From Limnoperna fortunei (Eukaryota > Mollusca > Bivalvia > Mytilida > Modiolidae), in the NCBI GenBank assembly GCA_944474755.1, contig OX104112.1:20300460-20364459 (forward strand): 64,000 nt of DNA, in the 5' to 3' direction. Numbering within the stretch: position 1 is the first letter of the stretch; the number at the start of each line of letters is the position of its first letter. Positions 12,731 through 23,288 of this stretch are shown one piece after another. A model generated the notes under the pieces. The model searched no databases. It saw only the letters and a program-made list of their open reading frames with translations, and was not told the origin of the DNA. The position numbers and the translations under genes were made by a program.

Positions 12731-13413
12731 CTAAATGTAAATTATTTATTGAAAAACAAAAAACTTATGTTTCGATCAGTTTATACACGCGATATGGATA
12801 ATCTCTAAACATTTGTTACAATGATTGAACCAAATATCAAGTTATCATTACTTCCTACAACATTATATAAAAGCCACGATGCTGATTTGAACAGCATGCA
12901 AAAAAAACAAACAATCAAATTATGAGGGTGTTAAACGTAATAGCAATTAGAAAAAATCTTCGTCAAACTGTAATTGAGTCTATTTTTTTTTCTAGACTTT
13001 CCTTTGGGATGTTATTGCCATTCACCGAATTGAAATGTTTCTGAGAAAAATTTGAGCAGTTTTATTACAGCACATACTTAAATGTAGTTTCTTTAATAAA
13101 ACACAAATATAACAATTAACTACTGAATAAAATATATATAAGTCGACATTGTGGATTTCGTTATAAATATATAATATTACATATGGGTGAATTTACAATA
13201 AATCCAATATTAAAAGTGTACCTATGTAAGATTTTGTTTCTCTAATTTTAAAAAGTAGTAAATAAACAAAATCAAATACTAATTCTCCCAACCCTAATGT
13301 TATAGCCACGAGGTCAACAGAAGAGTTTTATGATGTCATTATTTGTGTTGATGGGCTTCCAATCATACTAGATTCACATCATCATTTATCGAAATCTAGT
13401 AATATATCTTTAC

Positions 13414-13551
13414 CTTTGGAACAGTTATTTAATTGCCATCCAGCTGCACAATGTCCAAGGGGGCAACTTCTGTCAACATGATTACATCCAGTTCCATTTA
13501 AACAATTGCATTTAAACTGACAATTCTGACCAAATCTTCCATGCGAGCATT
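13414..13551 (-). CDS. EGF-like exon, unit 17
   Basis: The most upstream EGF exon in transcription order. Intact: QFKCNC, NGTGC, HVDRSC, CPLGHC. It is preceded by an intact ATTTAG acceptor and would receive the phase-1 donor of the linker exon. Confidence 0.84.
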
Positions 13552-14018
13552 CTAAATGTAAATTATTTATTAAAAACAAAAAACCTCGGTCTCGTTCATC
13601 TTATATACACGATAGGGTTAATCTCTAAACCTTTGTTAATATGGTTGAACCGCATATCAAGTTATCATCACTTCCTACAACATAATATAAAAGCCATGGC
13701 GATTTGAGCCGTCTGCAAATAACAGATAATCAAATTATCAGCGAGTATGTTCAAATTAATTGTTATTAGTAAAACATGTATTTGTCCAACCTGCAGTCGA
13801 ATCTATGTGGTTCTAGATTTTAATTTGGAATGCAAATGCCATTTACCGAATCGAATTATTTCCGAAACAAATGAGCATTCTTATTACAGCATACAATTAA
13901 ATGTAGTTCCTTGAAGAAAACACAAATATTCTCGTCGTTTGGCTCTTGTTGTTGGTCGGGCTTCTTGTTATTTGTCTTCGATAACTGTCATAATTTTCAA
14001 AAAAGGCGAATAACATAC
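13552..14018. other. Decaying end of the repeat array
   Basis: The first ~330 bp are a diverged copy of the unit flank (NTATATAC/CATTACTTCC-like intron motifs still align). The similarity then ends. No gene is seen apart from the adjoining linker exon. Confidence 0.6.
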
Positions 14019-14129
14019 CAGCGACTAAACTTTGTAGAGGTTTATTATTTCGCCAACATTGAACCTGGTTAGATGAGTAACAGTTTGACATGGCATTACC
14101 AGAAATTCCACTTTTAAACTCGTCAAAGC
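14019..14129 (-). CDS. Possible linker exon between Ig and EGF parts
   Basis: Open stretch of 111 bp (37 codons), acceptor GGAAG at 14,130-14,131 and donor GCTG/GTATGT at 14,017-14,018. Both boundaries are phase 1, matching the Ig exon upstream and EGF unit 17 downstream. The peptide contains FDEFKSGISG and NCYSSNQVQCW; no domain is recognised. The reading is open only to just beyond the acceptor, consistent with an exon boundary. Support is phase and position only. Confidence 0.35.
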
Positions 14130-14289
14130 CTTCCGTACCAGATGTAATTTATTTGCATTCTGTTAACAAGGCTTTTGATTGTAAGTCATTTTGATCTCTC
14201 TGATTTGGTAAACAATTAAAAACAGACACTTGATTGAATAAAGCAGTTAATACCCGGTAGTGGTCAAGCACTGTTTTAACCTTAGTCTG

Positions 14290-14388
14290 GGTATTGGCGT
14301 CCAGCGTTTTGGGAGAGGAAGCCAGAGTATCCTGAGAAAACCCCCGACCTTCGTTAGGAAACTGGCAATCCTTGTCAATTAAGATGGA
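14290..14388 (-). repeat. SINE fragment (3' half)
   Basis: Reverse copy: GGCGTCCAGCGTTTTGG, GAGGAAGCCAGAGTATCC, GGCAATCCTTGTCAATTAAG. Confidence 0.7.
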
Positions 14389-14408
14389 AGAGGAAAAATG
14401 TTTCATTA

Positions 14409-14775
14409 ATTATAAAATATATCAAATAATTGATAAAATTGATATCTGCAGGGCACAACTCCATCAGTTAAAACCAAATGAATTTGCTTTGTAATGTTTT
14501 AATGTTTAAATTGTATAAAATTTTGTACTAGAGCGTACTAGGGTGTTTTTTTCCCGTACTAGATCGTACTAGGGTGTTTTTTTCATTTCCATTTTTTTCC
14601 GACATGTTCTTTTATATAAAAGAATCAAGAAGACTATATCTATATTTTATATCCTTTCTATGCTGCTAGATTATTTTGTGTTAAATGCTGTACTTTTGTA
14701 TTCTGTAATGTAAATGCATATATAATTAATAGTTTCCAAAAGTTGTGTGGCGAGGTATAATCAATTTAAATAACT
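14409..14775 (+). repeat. Direct duplication, copy A
   Basis: Aligns with 15,610-15,985 about 1.2 kb downstream. Shared blocks include GCTGTACTTTTGTATTCTG, TATTTTGTGTT and GTTGTGTG(G/A)CGAGGTA. Diverged with several indels. Confidence 0.7.
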
Positions 14776-15609
14776 GCTATCAACTATTTTACTATAATGT
14801 CGTATGTGGAATTTATAGATCTATTTGTTTGTGTAGGTAATTTTGAAACCAGGTAATTCTTTAAAATCAACCTATCAAACACATACAACGCCATTACAAT
14901 AGATCAAATAATGTCCAGCAGTTGCCACTTAGCTGCTGAAGTGTTGAATGTCGTTTATCTTGTCGTTGTAAATGGGCATTTTGAAGGGTTCTCAATGTTC
15001 GAAAAAGAGCTTTTATTGTTTCCTTAAAAGGAAAGGCCATCCCATTGGAAGAAAGGAGGGAGGTTTGCTAGGTTACAAACCACTGAACAAAGTGGCACTG
15101 TTATGTCGTAAGAGTATCATCTCCGCTCCTTAGGTGTCCATTTTGACGTAAAACGTAGGTTCATTTTGACCGCTACAAAATTATTAAAAATAAGTTTCTA
15201 TCGAGCGTGGTATATTTGTTTATTGGCATTAAGACTTTTTGTATTAAAAGATCCTATTCGAATTATTGTTTGGTAACATGTATTTTAGTCAACTGCTGTC
15301 ACAACGTTAGTCTTGGTATGTTGTAGTTGTTTGGCATTGGTAAAGTAACATATATATAACGTTGTGAATGCATTGTTGCTGAATAGTTGTAATGTTTTCT
15401 TCGACATAAAAGTATTTAATGACAATGGTTCTACAAATACTGTTATTTAATTTAGTTAAAATATTCATCTAAGCTGACGAATCAAATATATGCTGGACAT
15501 TCTGACTTCAATTTTAACTGTCCTAAGTCTTTCGATCTTGACAATTTACTACCATCGGTTTATAAACAAACACTCAATACGCCCACAGTTTATAGAAACA
15601 TGATTCTAC

Positions 15610-15985
15610 AATTATTTATAATATAGCAAACAATTGTTAAAATTGATATATGTTACAACAACAACTGCATCCATCCGGCATAACCGAAATAATGTGGTTT
15701 GTATTGTTTTAAAGTTAAAACAAATTCTTATAGAAAATACTACTGATTTTTTTTTTACACGCTAAAGTGTTACTCTGTTGTTTTATTAGCCTTTTATCAT
15801 GTCGTGCCCTTTTACATAAAACCAGCAGTATGATTAAAGCAATACTTTATCTCTTATACCTGTTGCTAGGTTATTTTGTGTTGAAATAATGTTGTTCAAT
15901 GCTGTACTTTTGTATTCTGTAATGTATAATACATATATTATTAATATATTCCAACAGTTGTGTGACGAGGTAGAATCAATTTTAA
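15610..15985 (+). repeat. Direct duplication, copy B
   Basis: Partner of 14,409-14,775 in the same orientation. No transposon ends are visible, so it may be an old local duplication or two copies of an uncharacterised dispersed repeat. Confidence 0.7.
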
Positions 15986-16744
15986 TAACAACATCCAATT
16001 AAAGTAGTGCTAGTTATTTTGGTTACTTTTATTTTGAATATATAATCATTTTAACTGTGATTTTGTGCTAACAGAATCAGCCTTTCGATGTGAATTTATG
16101 CTGTGGATCAATAAAATACACAAATTTTAATACGAACCACGTAGACGCATTTACCAACACATGATATTACTAATACTCAAAATTTAAACACATTTACACC
16201 ATTAACATATTTCAACACCCACAGATACAACCATGTAAGCTTTATTGTATAGCTTGTACTGGTCATGGTATTTGAAATCTGTGTTTCACTGTCATACATT
16301 CCTATTTTTTCCTTTTTGTATTCAATATTTCAAATTGTACTCTTCTTTGGATATTAAAATTACAATTTTAGTATTTTTTCAATCTTGAACATGTATTATC
16401 TTCGACTGGTTTTTGACAACGAATCTGATTGTGTACTGCCATGATTAAACATGCATATTAGTTAAATGGATATGTTTGTGTAATTAACAACAGTAGCCTT
16501 CTTGTTGTCGTTTCGTTTCCTTGCCTGTTTCTTAACTTGCATCAAGTACATTCAATTTAATAAATTAGAATTTAGTTTGAAATGTGTATTCTCCAACTTT
16601 AAAAAAGGCCAAAAAATGAAGCCGTATGTTAGTCAGTAAAAATGTTGTACATTTGTAATACACGTTTAATAAAACTACTTAATGCAAAACAAGATATTGA
16701 TGGAAATTATTCTGGGGATTGTTATTATAAAAAATATTGCTTAC

Positions 16745-17053
16745 CAAAAAACACTGATTCGTAAAGTAAGGTTATATATGCCTTATAACCATCGTAAATG
16801 CATTCATGCATCTTATTCAAGTCTCTTAAATCAAAGTCCCAAATTCTTAGTAGAATTCCAGAGGCATTGTGTGCTATATCATATCTGGAGTCCATTAAGG
16901 GATCTAACTCATCGAAACCTTTGAATATTGTAACACCGTCAACTCCCCATCCTGCAGCATTTGCGCAACAATCATCAATTGTACAAAACAACTGTAAAGT
17001 CTCCCCATACACTTTCAATTTCCTGGTCACAATGATCTGTAGAAGCTGTTTAC
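16745..17053 (-). CDS. Immunoglobulin-like domain exon
   Basis: 309 bp, 103 codons, acceptor TTATTTAG at 17,054-17,055 and donor TTTTG/GTAAGC at 16,743-16,744, phase 1-1 as is typical for Ig modules. The sequence has the B-strand cysteine (LQLFCTI), the core tryptophan 12 residues later (AGWGVDG) and the F-strand cysteine in DLNKMHECIYDG, with histidine in place of the usual tyrosine two before it. A CC pair after the first cysteine may form an extra disulfide. An internal acceptor (TTCTACAG, 17,037) would give a shorter, phase-0 start and is less likely. Family within the Ig superfamily is not determined. Confidence 0.72.
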
Positions 17054-18597
17054 CTAAATAAGTACATAAAAACTACCTATTTCTTTACTTTGCAATCTTT
17101 GAGTACTTTTAAATATTTGTTATGATATATGTTATGCACGGAGCAAAGAGTATCTTAATATTTGAATGCATTACCTACTACATCAGTGGTGTTGTGCTGT
17201 GACCATGAGTTGATAACATTGAATAGCCGAATGGTTGAATTTCCTTATGTAGATTAGAAATAGCTGATGGTAACTGCATATTGCCCAGCAATTGAAAATT
17301 CCAAATGTTTGTGTGAGATACCACCATTTCATGTGCCGATTACTATCTCAAAACAACTATCAACACATTAAAAATTTTATGAAAGCAAATACAATAGCTG
17401 ATTAACCTCCACCGTAATAACAAATGATCTGAAAGTTTTGAACGTTCATAAAATTCAAAATCAGAGGTGTAAAAAACTGACATAAAAACCGGCAAGAAAA
17501 CCGACCGAACAACGAGAACCACATTTCAAGGAACAATTACAAATCTAAATTTAGAATAACATATAGGCTTTTTCATCCTATGTGTTAAGCGATGTCAGAG
17601 CTAACTAAAATGCAAGGTGCGCATTAACTACTAGTATAAGTATTGATACACGTATGCATTTGAACCATATATGCTTTACATAAGTGACACATTCTTTGAC
17701 TAATGATCGAGATAATCGCCTATTTGTTTAACTGTTTTTGGAATGTATGACATATCCGTGAACACGATTTGTATAAGTATCTTATAGAAATATCTAATTT
17801 TCCCTCACCTCAAAGAAATGTGGACGCCACCATAAAGCTAAAACAATTTTCTAGAACGGTTCGAACTATAAAGCTTTATTACTAGGTACATTGTTAGGTT
17901 CACAGGACTTGACCTAAGAGCCGGTTTGTCGTGTGGTAACGAAACGACTTGTTAAGATAGCAAAAGCTTGACCGCGGATGATATTGCAAAATGTTCTGAG
18001 ATAGCTCACCTTTAGCACGACTAACTCGTTGTGTAGATTTTGGAAATGTGTAGGCGTATTTTTCTTAATATAGAAGACTTTCACGTTACTTTTGACCTCA
18101 CCATGTTGTTACGATGCGGTCAAAATATTGTTCTAAGTCGCCTAACAAATCTACCATTTGAAAAACGTTTGCTTTTTCGTTCACGATATTACAGAACGTT
18201 AAGCAATAGATCTATCAATCATTTTAAAGCCACTTTAAATCGGCATCGAACCAAAGTTCGTAAAAGAAGTCTTACAAGCATCGCCTGTAATGTTGATATG
18301 GCAATCAGACTTGAGGAAGACAAAATATTCGCCACTGTCAACTATTCTCAGTGGTTACTATAGCGACCTAATAACTAATTTAATAGTTTTAATTTAGAAA
18401 TCAACAATTAAGTGTTATTTACCGTTCGTTCTTTGCACATAGCACAGTAATAACACAACTGCAGCCTTCAAGCAAAGACATATATTCATAATGGCATTAA
18501 TTGATGAAAACAAATTTCAAATATTGTCCTTAGTCCTGTAAAATAAAACGACTTTCACTAGAAATACAGTAAATAGAAATCTTAAGAATAAGTCAGT
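17054..18597. other. Non-coding stretch left of the LINE
   Basis: Intron in the gene model. A weak SINE 3' fragment lies at about 17,801-17,860. A plus-strand open stretch is listed separately. Nothing else is recognised. Confidence 0.5.
18040..18363 (+). CDS. Unrecognised 107-codon open reading frame
   Basis: ATG to TAG open frame with a basic C-terminal half (RHRTKVRKRSL). It lies outside the LINE, because the target-site duplication at 18,598 marks the element's start, so it is not its ORF1. No domain, signal peptide or splice context supports it. Chance or the relic of another element is as likely as a gene. Confidence 0.15.
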   Translation: MEMCRRIFLNIEDFHVTFDLTMLLRCGQNIVLSRLTNLPFEKRLLFRSRYYRTLSNRSINHFKATLNRHRTKVRKRSLTSIACNVDMAIRLEEDKIFATVNYSQWLL

Positions 18598-18611
18598 TAT
18601 TGTTTTTTTTC

Positions 18612-21600
18612 TAATTTTGTTGTTTTTGAACCTAACGTACAAAATTATGTAAACGTAAATATGTTGAATATTGTATCATGGAATATTGAAAGTCTGAAAA
18701 CAAAGCTTCATCGAGATAGAAACTCTGTTAATCAAATAGTGAATTCACATGACATTGTTTGCTTTATAGAAACTTTTCAAAAAATGGAAGGTGAATTTAC
18801 AAATGACTTTTTTGATTTTGTTTCTTTTGAAAATTTTCGAACTGTTGATAATCTGTATTTTAATAAAGCCTCTGGTGGCTTACTTGTATTAGTGAAAAAG
18901 TCAATTTTTAATGTAATGAAAATTAAACAAATCCTAAAGCAATTTACTGACATGATTATTCTACATTGTCAAAATGAGGAAAAGGTTATAATTTTGGTAT
19001 TTCTGTATATTCCTCCAGAACATTCAGTTTTTTATAATTATCAAAATACTGATAATGGTATAAATATTGTTGAGGATGTTTTGTTTCAAATAAATACCAT
19101 GTTTGGTCAAGTAGAAATAGTGCTAGCTGGTGACCTTAATGCAAGGACTTCAGAAGTCCTGGAATTGGTTACAGATGACAAAGATAATTATATACCAGGT
19201 CTAGGATATATTTATGGTAATGGTCCGAGTGTAGACTCTCTCAAACCTAATCGTAAAAATAAAGATAAGTCTTTAAACACTTTTGGTAGATCTTTGATTG
19301 AGTTATGTAATATATATGATCTTTGTATTATTAATGGTCGTAAAGAAGGAGATAAAGATGGTAATTTTACATATGTTTACTCCAATGGTGCAAGTACTAT
19401 AGACTATATTATTACTAGTAATAGCTTATTCAGTCAAATTGTAAACATGTGGGTATTAGATTGTGATTTGTCTAAACATTTTCCTATTTCATGTACTGTA
19501 AAAGTAGCATGTAGTAATTATGTTAGAAGTGACACTGAGAATTGTGATCATTTGAAAAAGGTAAAATGGGATACTAGTAAAAACAGTCTATGTAAAGATC
19601 TGTATGATGATATTGAAACTGTAGAAACAATATCTAATATACTTGATATTCTTGATACAAATATTAATGAAGGTACAGAACTTTTAGTATGTACTCTACA
19701 TAAAATTTGTGAAAAGGCTGGTATGCTAAATGTTAACAAGAAAGGTACATATAGAATGTCTATTAAACAGCCTGATTGGTTTGATGCTGATTGTCAGGAA
19801 ATGAAATGTAAGAAATGTAAACTCCTGAATGATTTTAGAGCTACATCTGATGTCAAGATATTATCAGAGTACATAGATACTAAACAAAATTTCCAAAATT
19901 TATGTAAAAATAAACAAAAGAGCCATAAACAATGTAAGAAACAAGAACTATTAAATGCAGCTTCAAATAATGATGCTTGTAAATTTTGGAAACTTATCAA
20001 GTCAGCTACCATTCCTAATTGTAAATCAGATTCTGATATTTCATGTGAAGAGTGGAAAGACTATTTCAGTAGTCTCTTGAATACAAACAATGTTGATAAA
20101 AACCCAGAGTTTTCAGAGTTTGTAAATGATTTTATACAAAATCATAATGATGACTGTAATTTATGCAAAGAGGACTATTCTTTTTTAAACAGCGACATTA
20201 CTGATGATGAAATTGTATGTGAAATAAAAAAGCTCAAAAACAATAAGTCACCAGGTGAAGATGGTATACCAGGAGAGATGTATAAATGTCTATCTACTAG
20301 AATGTTACCTGTTCTTTTGAAACTGTTTAATAGAATTTTTCAAACTGGTGAATTTCCAGAATGTTGGGTAACCTCGATTGTAACCCCATTGTATAAAAAA
20401 GGTGACAAAAATGACTGTGGAAATTATCGTGGTATATCTTTGTTATGTGTAATTAGTAAAATATTTATGGGCATTTTATATAAACGCCTTACAATATGGG
20501 CAGATATTAATGAGCATATTGTTGAAGAGCAAGCTGGTTTTCGCCGTGGATACTCCACCATCGATAATATTTTTATTTTGACAAGCATTATTTCGAAGTA
20601 TTTATCCAAAAAGGGTGGAGTATTATACTGTGCATTCATAGACTATTCTAAAGCCTTTGATGGCATTAATAGATCAAAACTGTTTTATTTATTGTTATGT
20701 AAAAATTTACATGGCAAGATAATTAGAATATTACAAAATATCTATAGTAATGTTAAAGCAAGAGTAAAAAGTACAAGTGGATTAAGCAATTCTTTTAGTT
20801 GTAAAACAGGTGTTAGACAAGGTTGTGTATTAAGCCCCTGGCTGTTTGCAATGTATATTGATGAACTTGCCAGCGAAATGGAAAGAAGTGGTGGAAAAGG
20901 TATATTTATTCATAAGGACATTCATGACATTATGTTACTCCTCTTCGCTGATGACTTAGTGCTTATGGCCGACACATGTATTGATCTTCAGAGACGATTG
21001 AATTGCCTAGCATCATATTGTGATAAATGGAATATGACTGTTAATATGGACAAGTCAAAAATTGTAGTTTTTAAAAATGGTGGTATTCTCTCAAAACAGG
21101 AAAAGTGGTACTTTAAAGAGGAACTTCTTCAAATCGTTAGCTATTATAAATATCTTGGAATTATATTTTCAAATCGTCTAAAATGGACTGTTTGTTGTAG
21201 AACACTTAGTAATCAATGTGAAAAGGCTTTAAATATGATTAAACATTGCTTATGTAAGCTAGACTGTAAAGATATAAACATTGGATTTAAGCTTTTTGAT
21301 TCGATGGCTGCACCTATTCTTTATTACGGAGCTGAGGTATGGGGTTTGGACAGAGTGAAAGACATTGAAAAGGTCCAAAATAAATTTTGCAAGTGGTTAC
21401 TAGGAATGAGCACTAGGACGAACAATTATATTGCTCGAAGCGAATGTGGTCGATATGAACTTTTTACTAACTTCCTTTGCCAACCGATTAAATACTTTTT
21501 ACGTTTACAAAGACTGGAGACAAATAGACTACCCAAATTGTGTTACAAAATGATGTTTGATGCAAACAGCCATGGACGCAGGAACTGGTGCTCAAGAATA

Positions 21601-22384
21601 CAATCTGTTCTATTTATGTATGGCTTTGGAGAAGTTTGGGAAAATCAAGGTGTAGGAAATGAAGCGTTATTTTTAGATATATTTAAACAAAGGCTTAAAG
21701 ATATTTATATACAGAATTGGTCAGAGTATATAAACAACTCCTCTAAATGTGAGTTTTATACAAAAGTGAAAGAAATTATGTGTGTAAACGAATCTTTACA
21801 AATGTTATCTTATAATTTACGTTGGCAAATTTATTCTATTCTATGTTCTAACCACAAGCTTGCTATAGAAAAGGGTAGACATGAAGGTCAACCTCGTGAA
21901 AATAGATTGTGTCAAATTTGTAATTGTCATTCTATTGAGGATGAATATCACTTCATTCTTGTCTGTCCAATGTTGGCTGATCTTAGGAAAAACTTTTTAC
22001 CTGCATGGTGTCATAATAATGTTAGTAATGTTAAACTTACAAACCTTTTTAGATCAAATGACTTGAGTACTCTTAGAAATCTTGCAATTTATATAAAAAG
22101 GGCAAAGCTATTGAGAGAAGAGTTTTTGTCATTATGACTTATTCTACTACAAGTATTATGTGTCCTTGAAACATAGCAAAAAGTTTAGTTTGCATATACA
22201 TTCTTCTATTTATTTAAAATCTGCTTACTTATGATTTATATGTTATGTTCATTATTGATATGTTTATTGTATAGATGTACAAATTATTTGTAGTTGGCAA
22301 ATTATTAATGATGTATTGTATGTAATGGTACCGTGGGCTGGAGGCCTGTTTAGTACAATAAAGTATCTTGTATCTTGTATCTTG
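18612..22384 (+). mobile_element. Full-length single-ORF non-LTR retrotransposon (LINE)
   Basis: The insertion is bounded by identical 14-bp flanks, TATTGTTTTTTTTC at 18,598-18,611 and 22,385-22,398, taken as the target-site duplication. The 5' UTR is only 49 bp. After the ORF come a short 3' UTR, AATAAA at 22,357-22,362 and a tail of three TATCTTG repeats (22,364-22,384). The uninterrupted ORF and matching duplication suggest a young copy. The short microsatellite tail and lack of ORF1 resemble RTE- or I/Ingi-like groups; the clade is not settled. Confidence 0.88.
18661..22137 (+). CDS. LINE endonuclease-reverse transcriptase
   Basis: 1158 codons, no stop. The N-terminal APE-type endonuclease spans roughly residues 1-275: SWNIESLK near residue 6, a catalytic GDLNAR near 157 and DYIITSN and KHFPISC toward its end. 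The reverse transcriptase covers roughly 510-860: KKGDKNDCGNYRGISLL near 579, AGFRRGYSTIDN near 625, the first catalytic aspartate in FIDYSKAFD near 659, GVRQGCVLSP near 718 and FADD near 762. A C-terminal cysteine/histidine motif (CQIC...EDEYHF...CP, about 1083-1105) is common in these elements. The protein nicks the target and copies its RNA in place (target-primed reverse transcription). The start was chosen as the first ATG after the short 5' UTR. Codon use is strongly AT-rich, like the surroundings. Confidence 0.95.
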   Translation: MLNIVSWNIESLKTKLHRDRNSVNQIVNSHDIVCFIETFQKMEGEFTNDFFDFVSFENFRTVDNLYFNKASGGLLVLVKKSIFNVMKIKQILKQFTDMIILHCQNEEKVIILVFLYIPPEHSVFYNYQNTDNGINIVEDVLFQINTMFGQVEIVLAGDLNARTSEVLELVTDDKDNYIPGLGYIYGNGPSVDSLKPNRKNKDKSLNTFGRSLIELCNIYDLCIINGRKEGDKDGNFTYVYSNGASTIDYIITSNSLFSQIVNMWVLDCDLSKHFPISCTVKVACSNYVRSDTENCDHLKKVKWDTSKNSLCKDLYDDIETVETISNILDILDTNINEGTELLVCTLHKICEKAGMLNVNKKGTYRMSIKQPDWFDADCQEMKCKKCKLLNDFRATSDVKILSEYIDTKQNFQNLCKNKQKSHKQCKKQELLNAASNNDACKFWKLIKSATIPNCKSDSDISCEEWKDYFSSLLNTNNVDKNPEFSEFVNDFIQNHNDDCNLCKEDYSFLNSDITDDEIVCEIKKLKNNKSPGEDGIPGEMYKCLSTRMLPVLLKLFNRIFQTGEFPECWVTSIVTPLYKKGDKNDCGNYRGISLLCVISKIFMGILYKRLTIWADINEHIVEEQAGFRRGYSTIDNIFILTSIISKYLSKKGGVLYCAFIDYSKAFDGINRSKLFYLLLCKNLHGKIIRILQNIYSNVKARVKSTSGLSNSFSCKTGVRQGCVLSPWLFAMYIDELASEMERSGGKGIFIHKDIHDIMLLLFADDLVLMADTCIDLQRRLNCLASYCDKWNMTVNMDKSKIVVFKNGGILSKQEKWYFKEELLQIVSYYKYLGIIFSNRLKWTVCCRTLSNQCEKALNMIKHCLCKLDCKDINIGFKLFDSMAAPILYYGAEVWGLDRVKDIEKVQNKFCKWLLGMSTRTNNYIARSECGRYELFTNFLCQPIKYFLRLQRLETNRLPKLCYKMMFDANSHGRRNWCSRIQSVLFMYGFGEVWENQGVGNEALFLDIFKQRLKDIYIQNWSEYINNSSKCEFYTKVKEIMCVNESLQMLSYNLRWQIYSILCSNHKLAIEKGRHEGQPRENRLCQICNCHSIEDEYHFILVCPMLADLRKNFLPAWCHNNVSNVKLTNLFRSNDLSTLRNLAIYIKRAKLLREEFLSL

Positions 22385-22398
22385 TATTGTTTTTTTTC

Positions 22399-23288
22399 CG
22401 GTAAGATACCTGTCTCTGTAATAAGTCGTCCATTTTAAATATGATTTCTAAAAACAAATGTCACCGAATTACACTAATTTGTAAAAAAAACTTATATATT
22501 TAATAATAACAAAGATCAAAAGGAATGTAAAATAATATACATGTCGAATACATGTATATGTACAAATTAGTTTTTTTTTAAATATTTGCTCAAGACGTTG
22601 CACAAATATATAGCAAAAATGTTCCGAATGTATCAATAGTAATCATACATGACTGTGTTAATAGCTATTATTGACCTTCGACGTAAGCTCGTAAATAAAT
22701 AAAAAAAAAACACTTGCAGTTTTCTAAGAATTCTTTACGTCATTTTTCAACAAACATAGGTTTTATATGATTGAAGCAAGTAAATATCTAATACTAAATA
22801 AGTGTGATATATTCTGCTCGCAATTCTATGCCACGCAAGTGGGGAAAGCAAGCTGTAGTAGAAACAAATACGTGAAACGTGATGACTCTCAATTTATATA
22901 AAATAAGAACTTGTGATTATACGAATAGCTATATAACTGTATGAATAAGGGAAATATATCCCCCATTTATAGTTGAAAATTGTATTTAGTCAGTATAAGA
23001 GAATGGAACAGTTACTCGAAATTGTGTAATAATTCAAAGATGGCAAAGGGTCATGTATTCAATAATTTTCTTTCTTTCGTCAATTTTCTTATTAAACTGC
23101 TGTCATCTTAAACTGTCATTGGCCTTGATATAGATACATATTGATACCAGCTGAACAGAAGCCCCCATTACATTATACAATTGGTAACCGTAAACTGAAT
23201 ATAATTCATACAAGATTACGCCAAAAATGTAGCCAAAAATGTAGTAGTTTAAAAGGTGACATGTTCAAATGTAATACAATCGACTCAC
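22399..23288. other. AT-rich non-coding stretch
   Basis: Between the LINE and the possible first exon. No repeat family, splice-bounded exon or RNA gene recognised. Confidence 0.5.

Larger units (their letters stand above)
1..13890. repeat. Tandem array of ~830-bp EGF-exon units
   Basis: Exon starts recur at spacings of 841, 834, 773, 832, 834, 830, 755, 834, 819, 791, 469, 811, 808, 1004, 806 and 821 bp. Each unit holds one minus-strand EGF exon plus intron sequence with a TGACGTCA palindrome and a short inverted repeat (ACATGTAAT...ATTACATGT). The left units are very alike and the right ones are diverged. Deviations have visible causes: missing blocks in the 773, 755 and 469 bp units and a MITE in the 1004 bp unit. 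The last copy fades out around 13.6-13.9 kb. The array continues off the left edge. Confidence 0.95.
14130..16744. other. Non-coding stretch (intron in the gene model)
   Basis: Holds a SINE fragment (14,290-14,388), a diverged direct duplication (14,409-14,775 and 15,610-15,985) and AT-rich sequence. Two short repeats of a GTACTAG..CGTACTAGGGTG motif lie at 14,525-14,582. No coding exon is evident on either strand. Confidence 0.6.

Noticed and set aside
17160..17330. Possible extra minus-strand exon upstream of the Ig exon (reading NIWNFQLLGNMQLP)
   Set aside because: Open, but no donor in a phase that fits the neighbours, and no recognisable domain.
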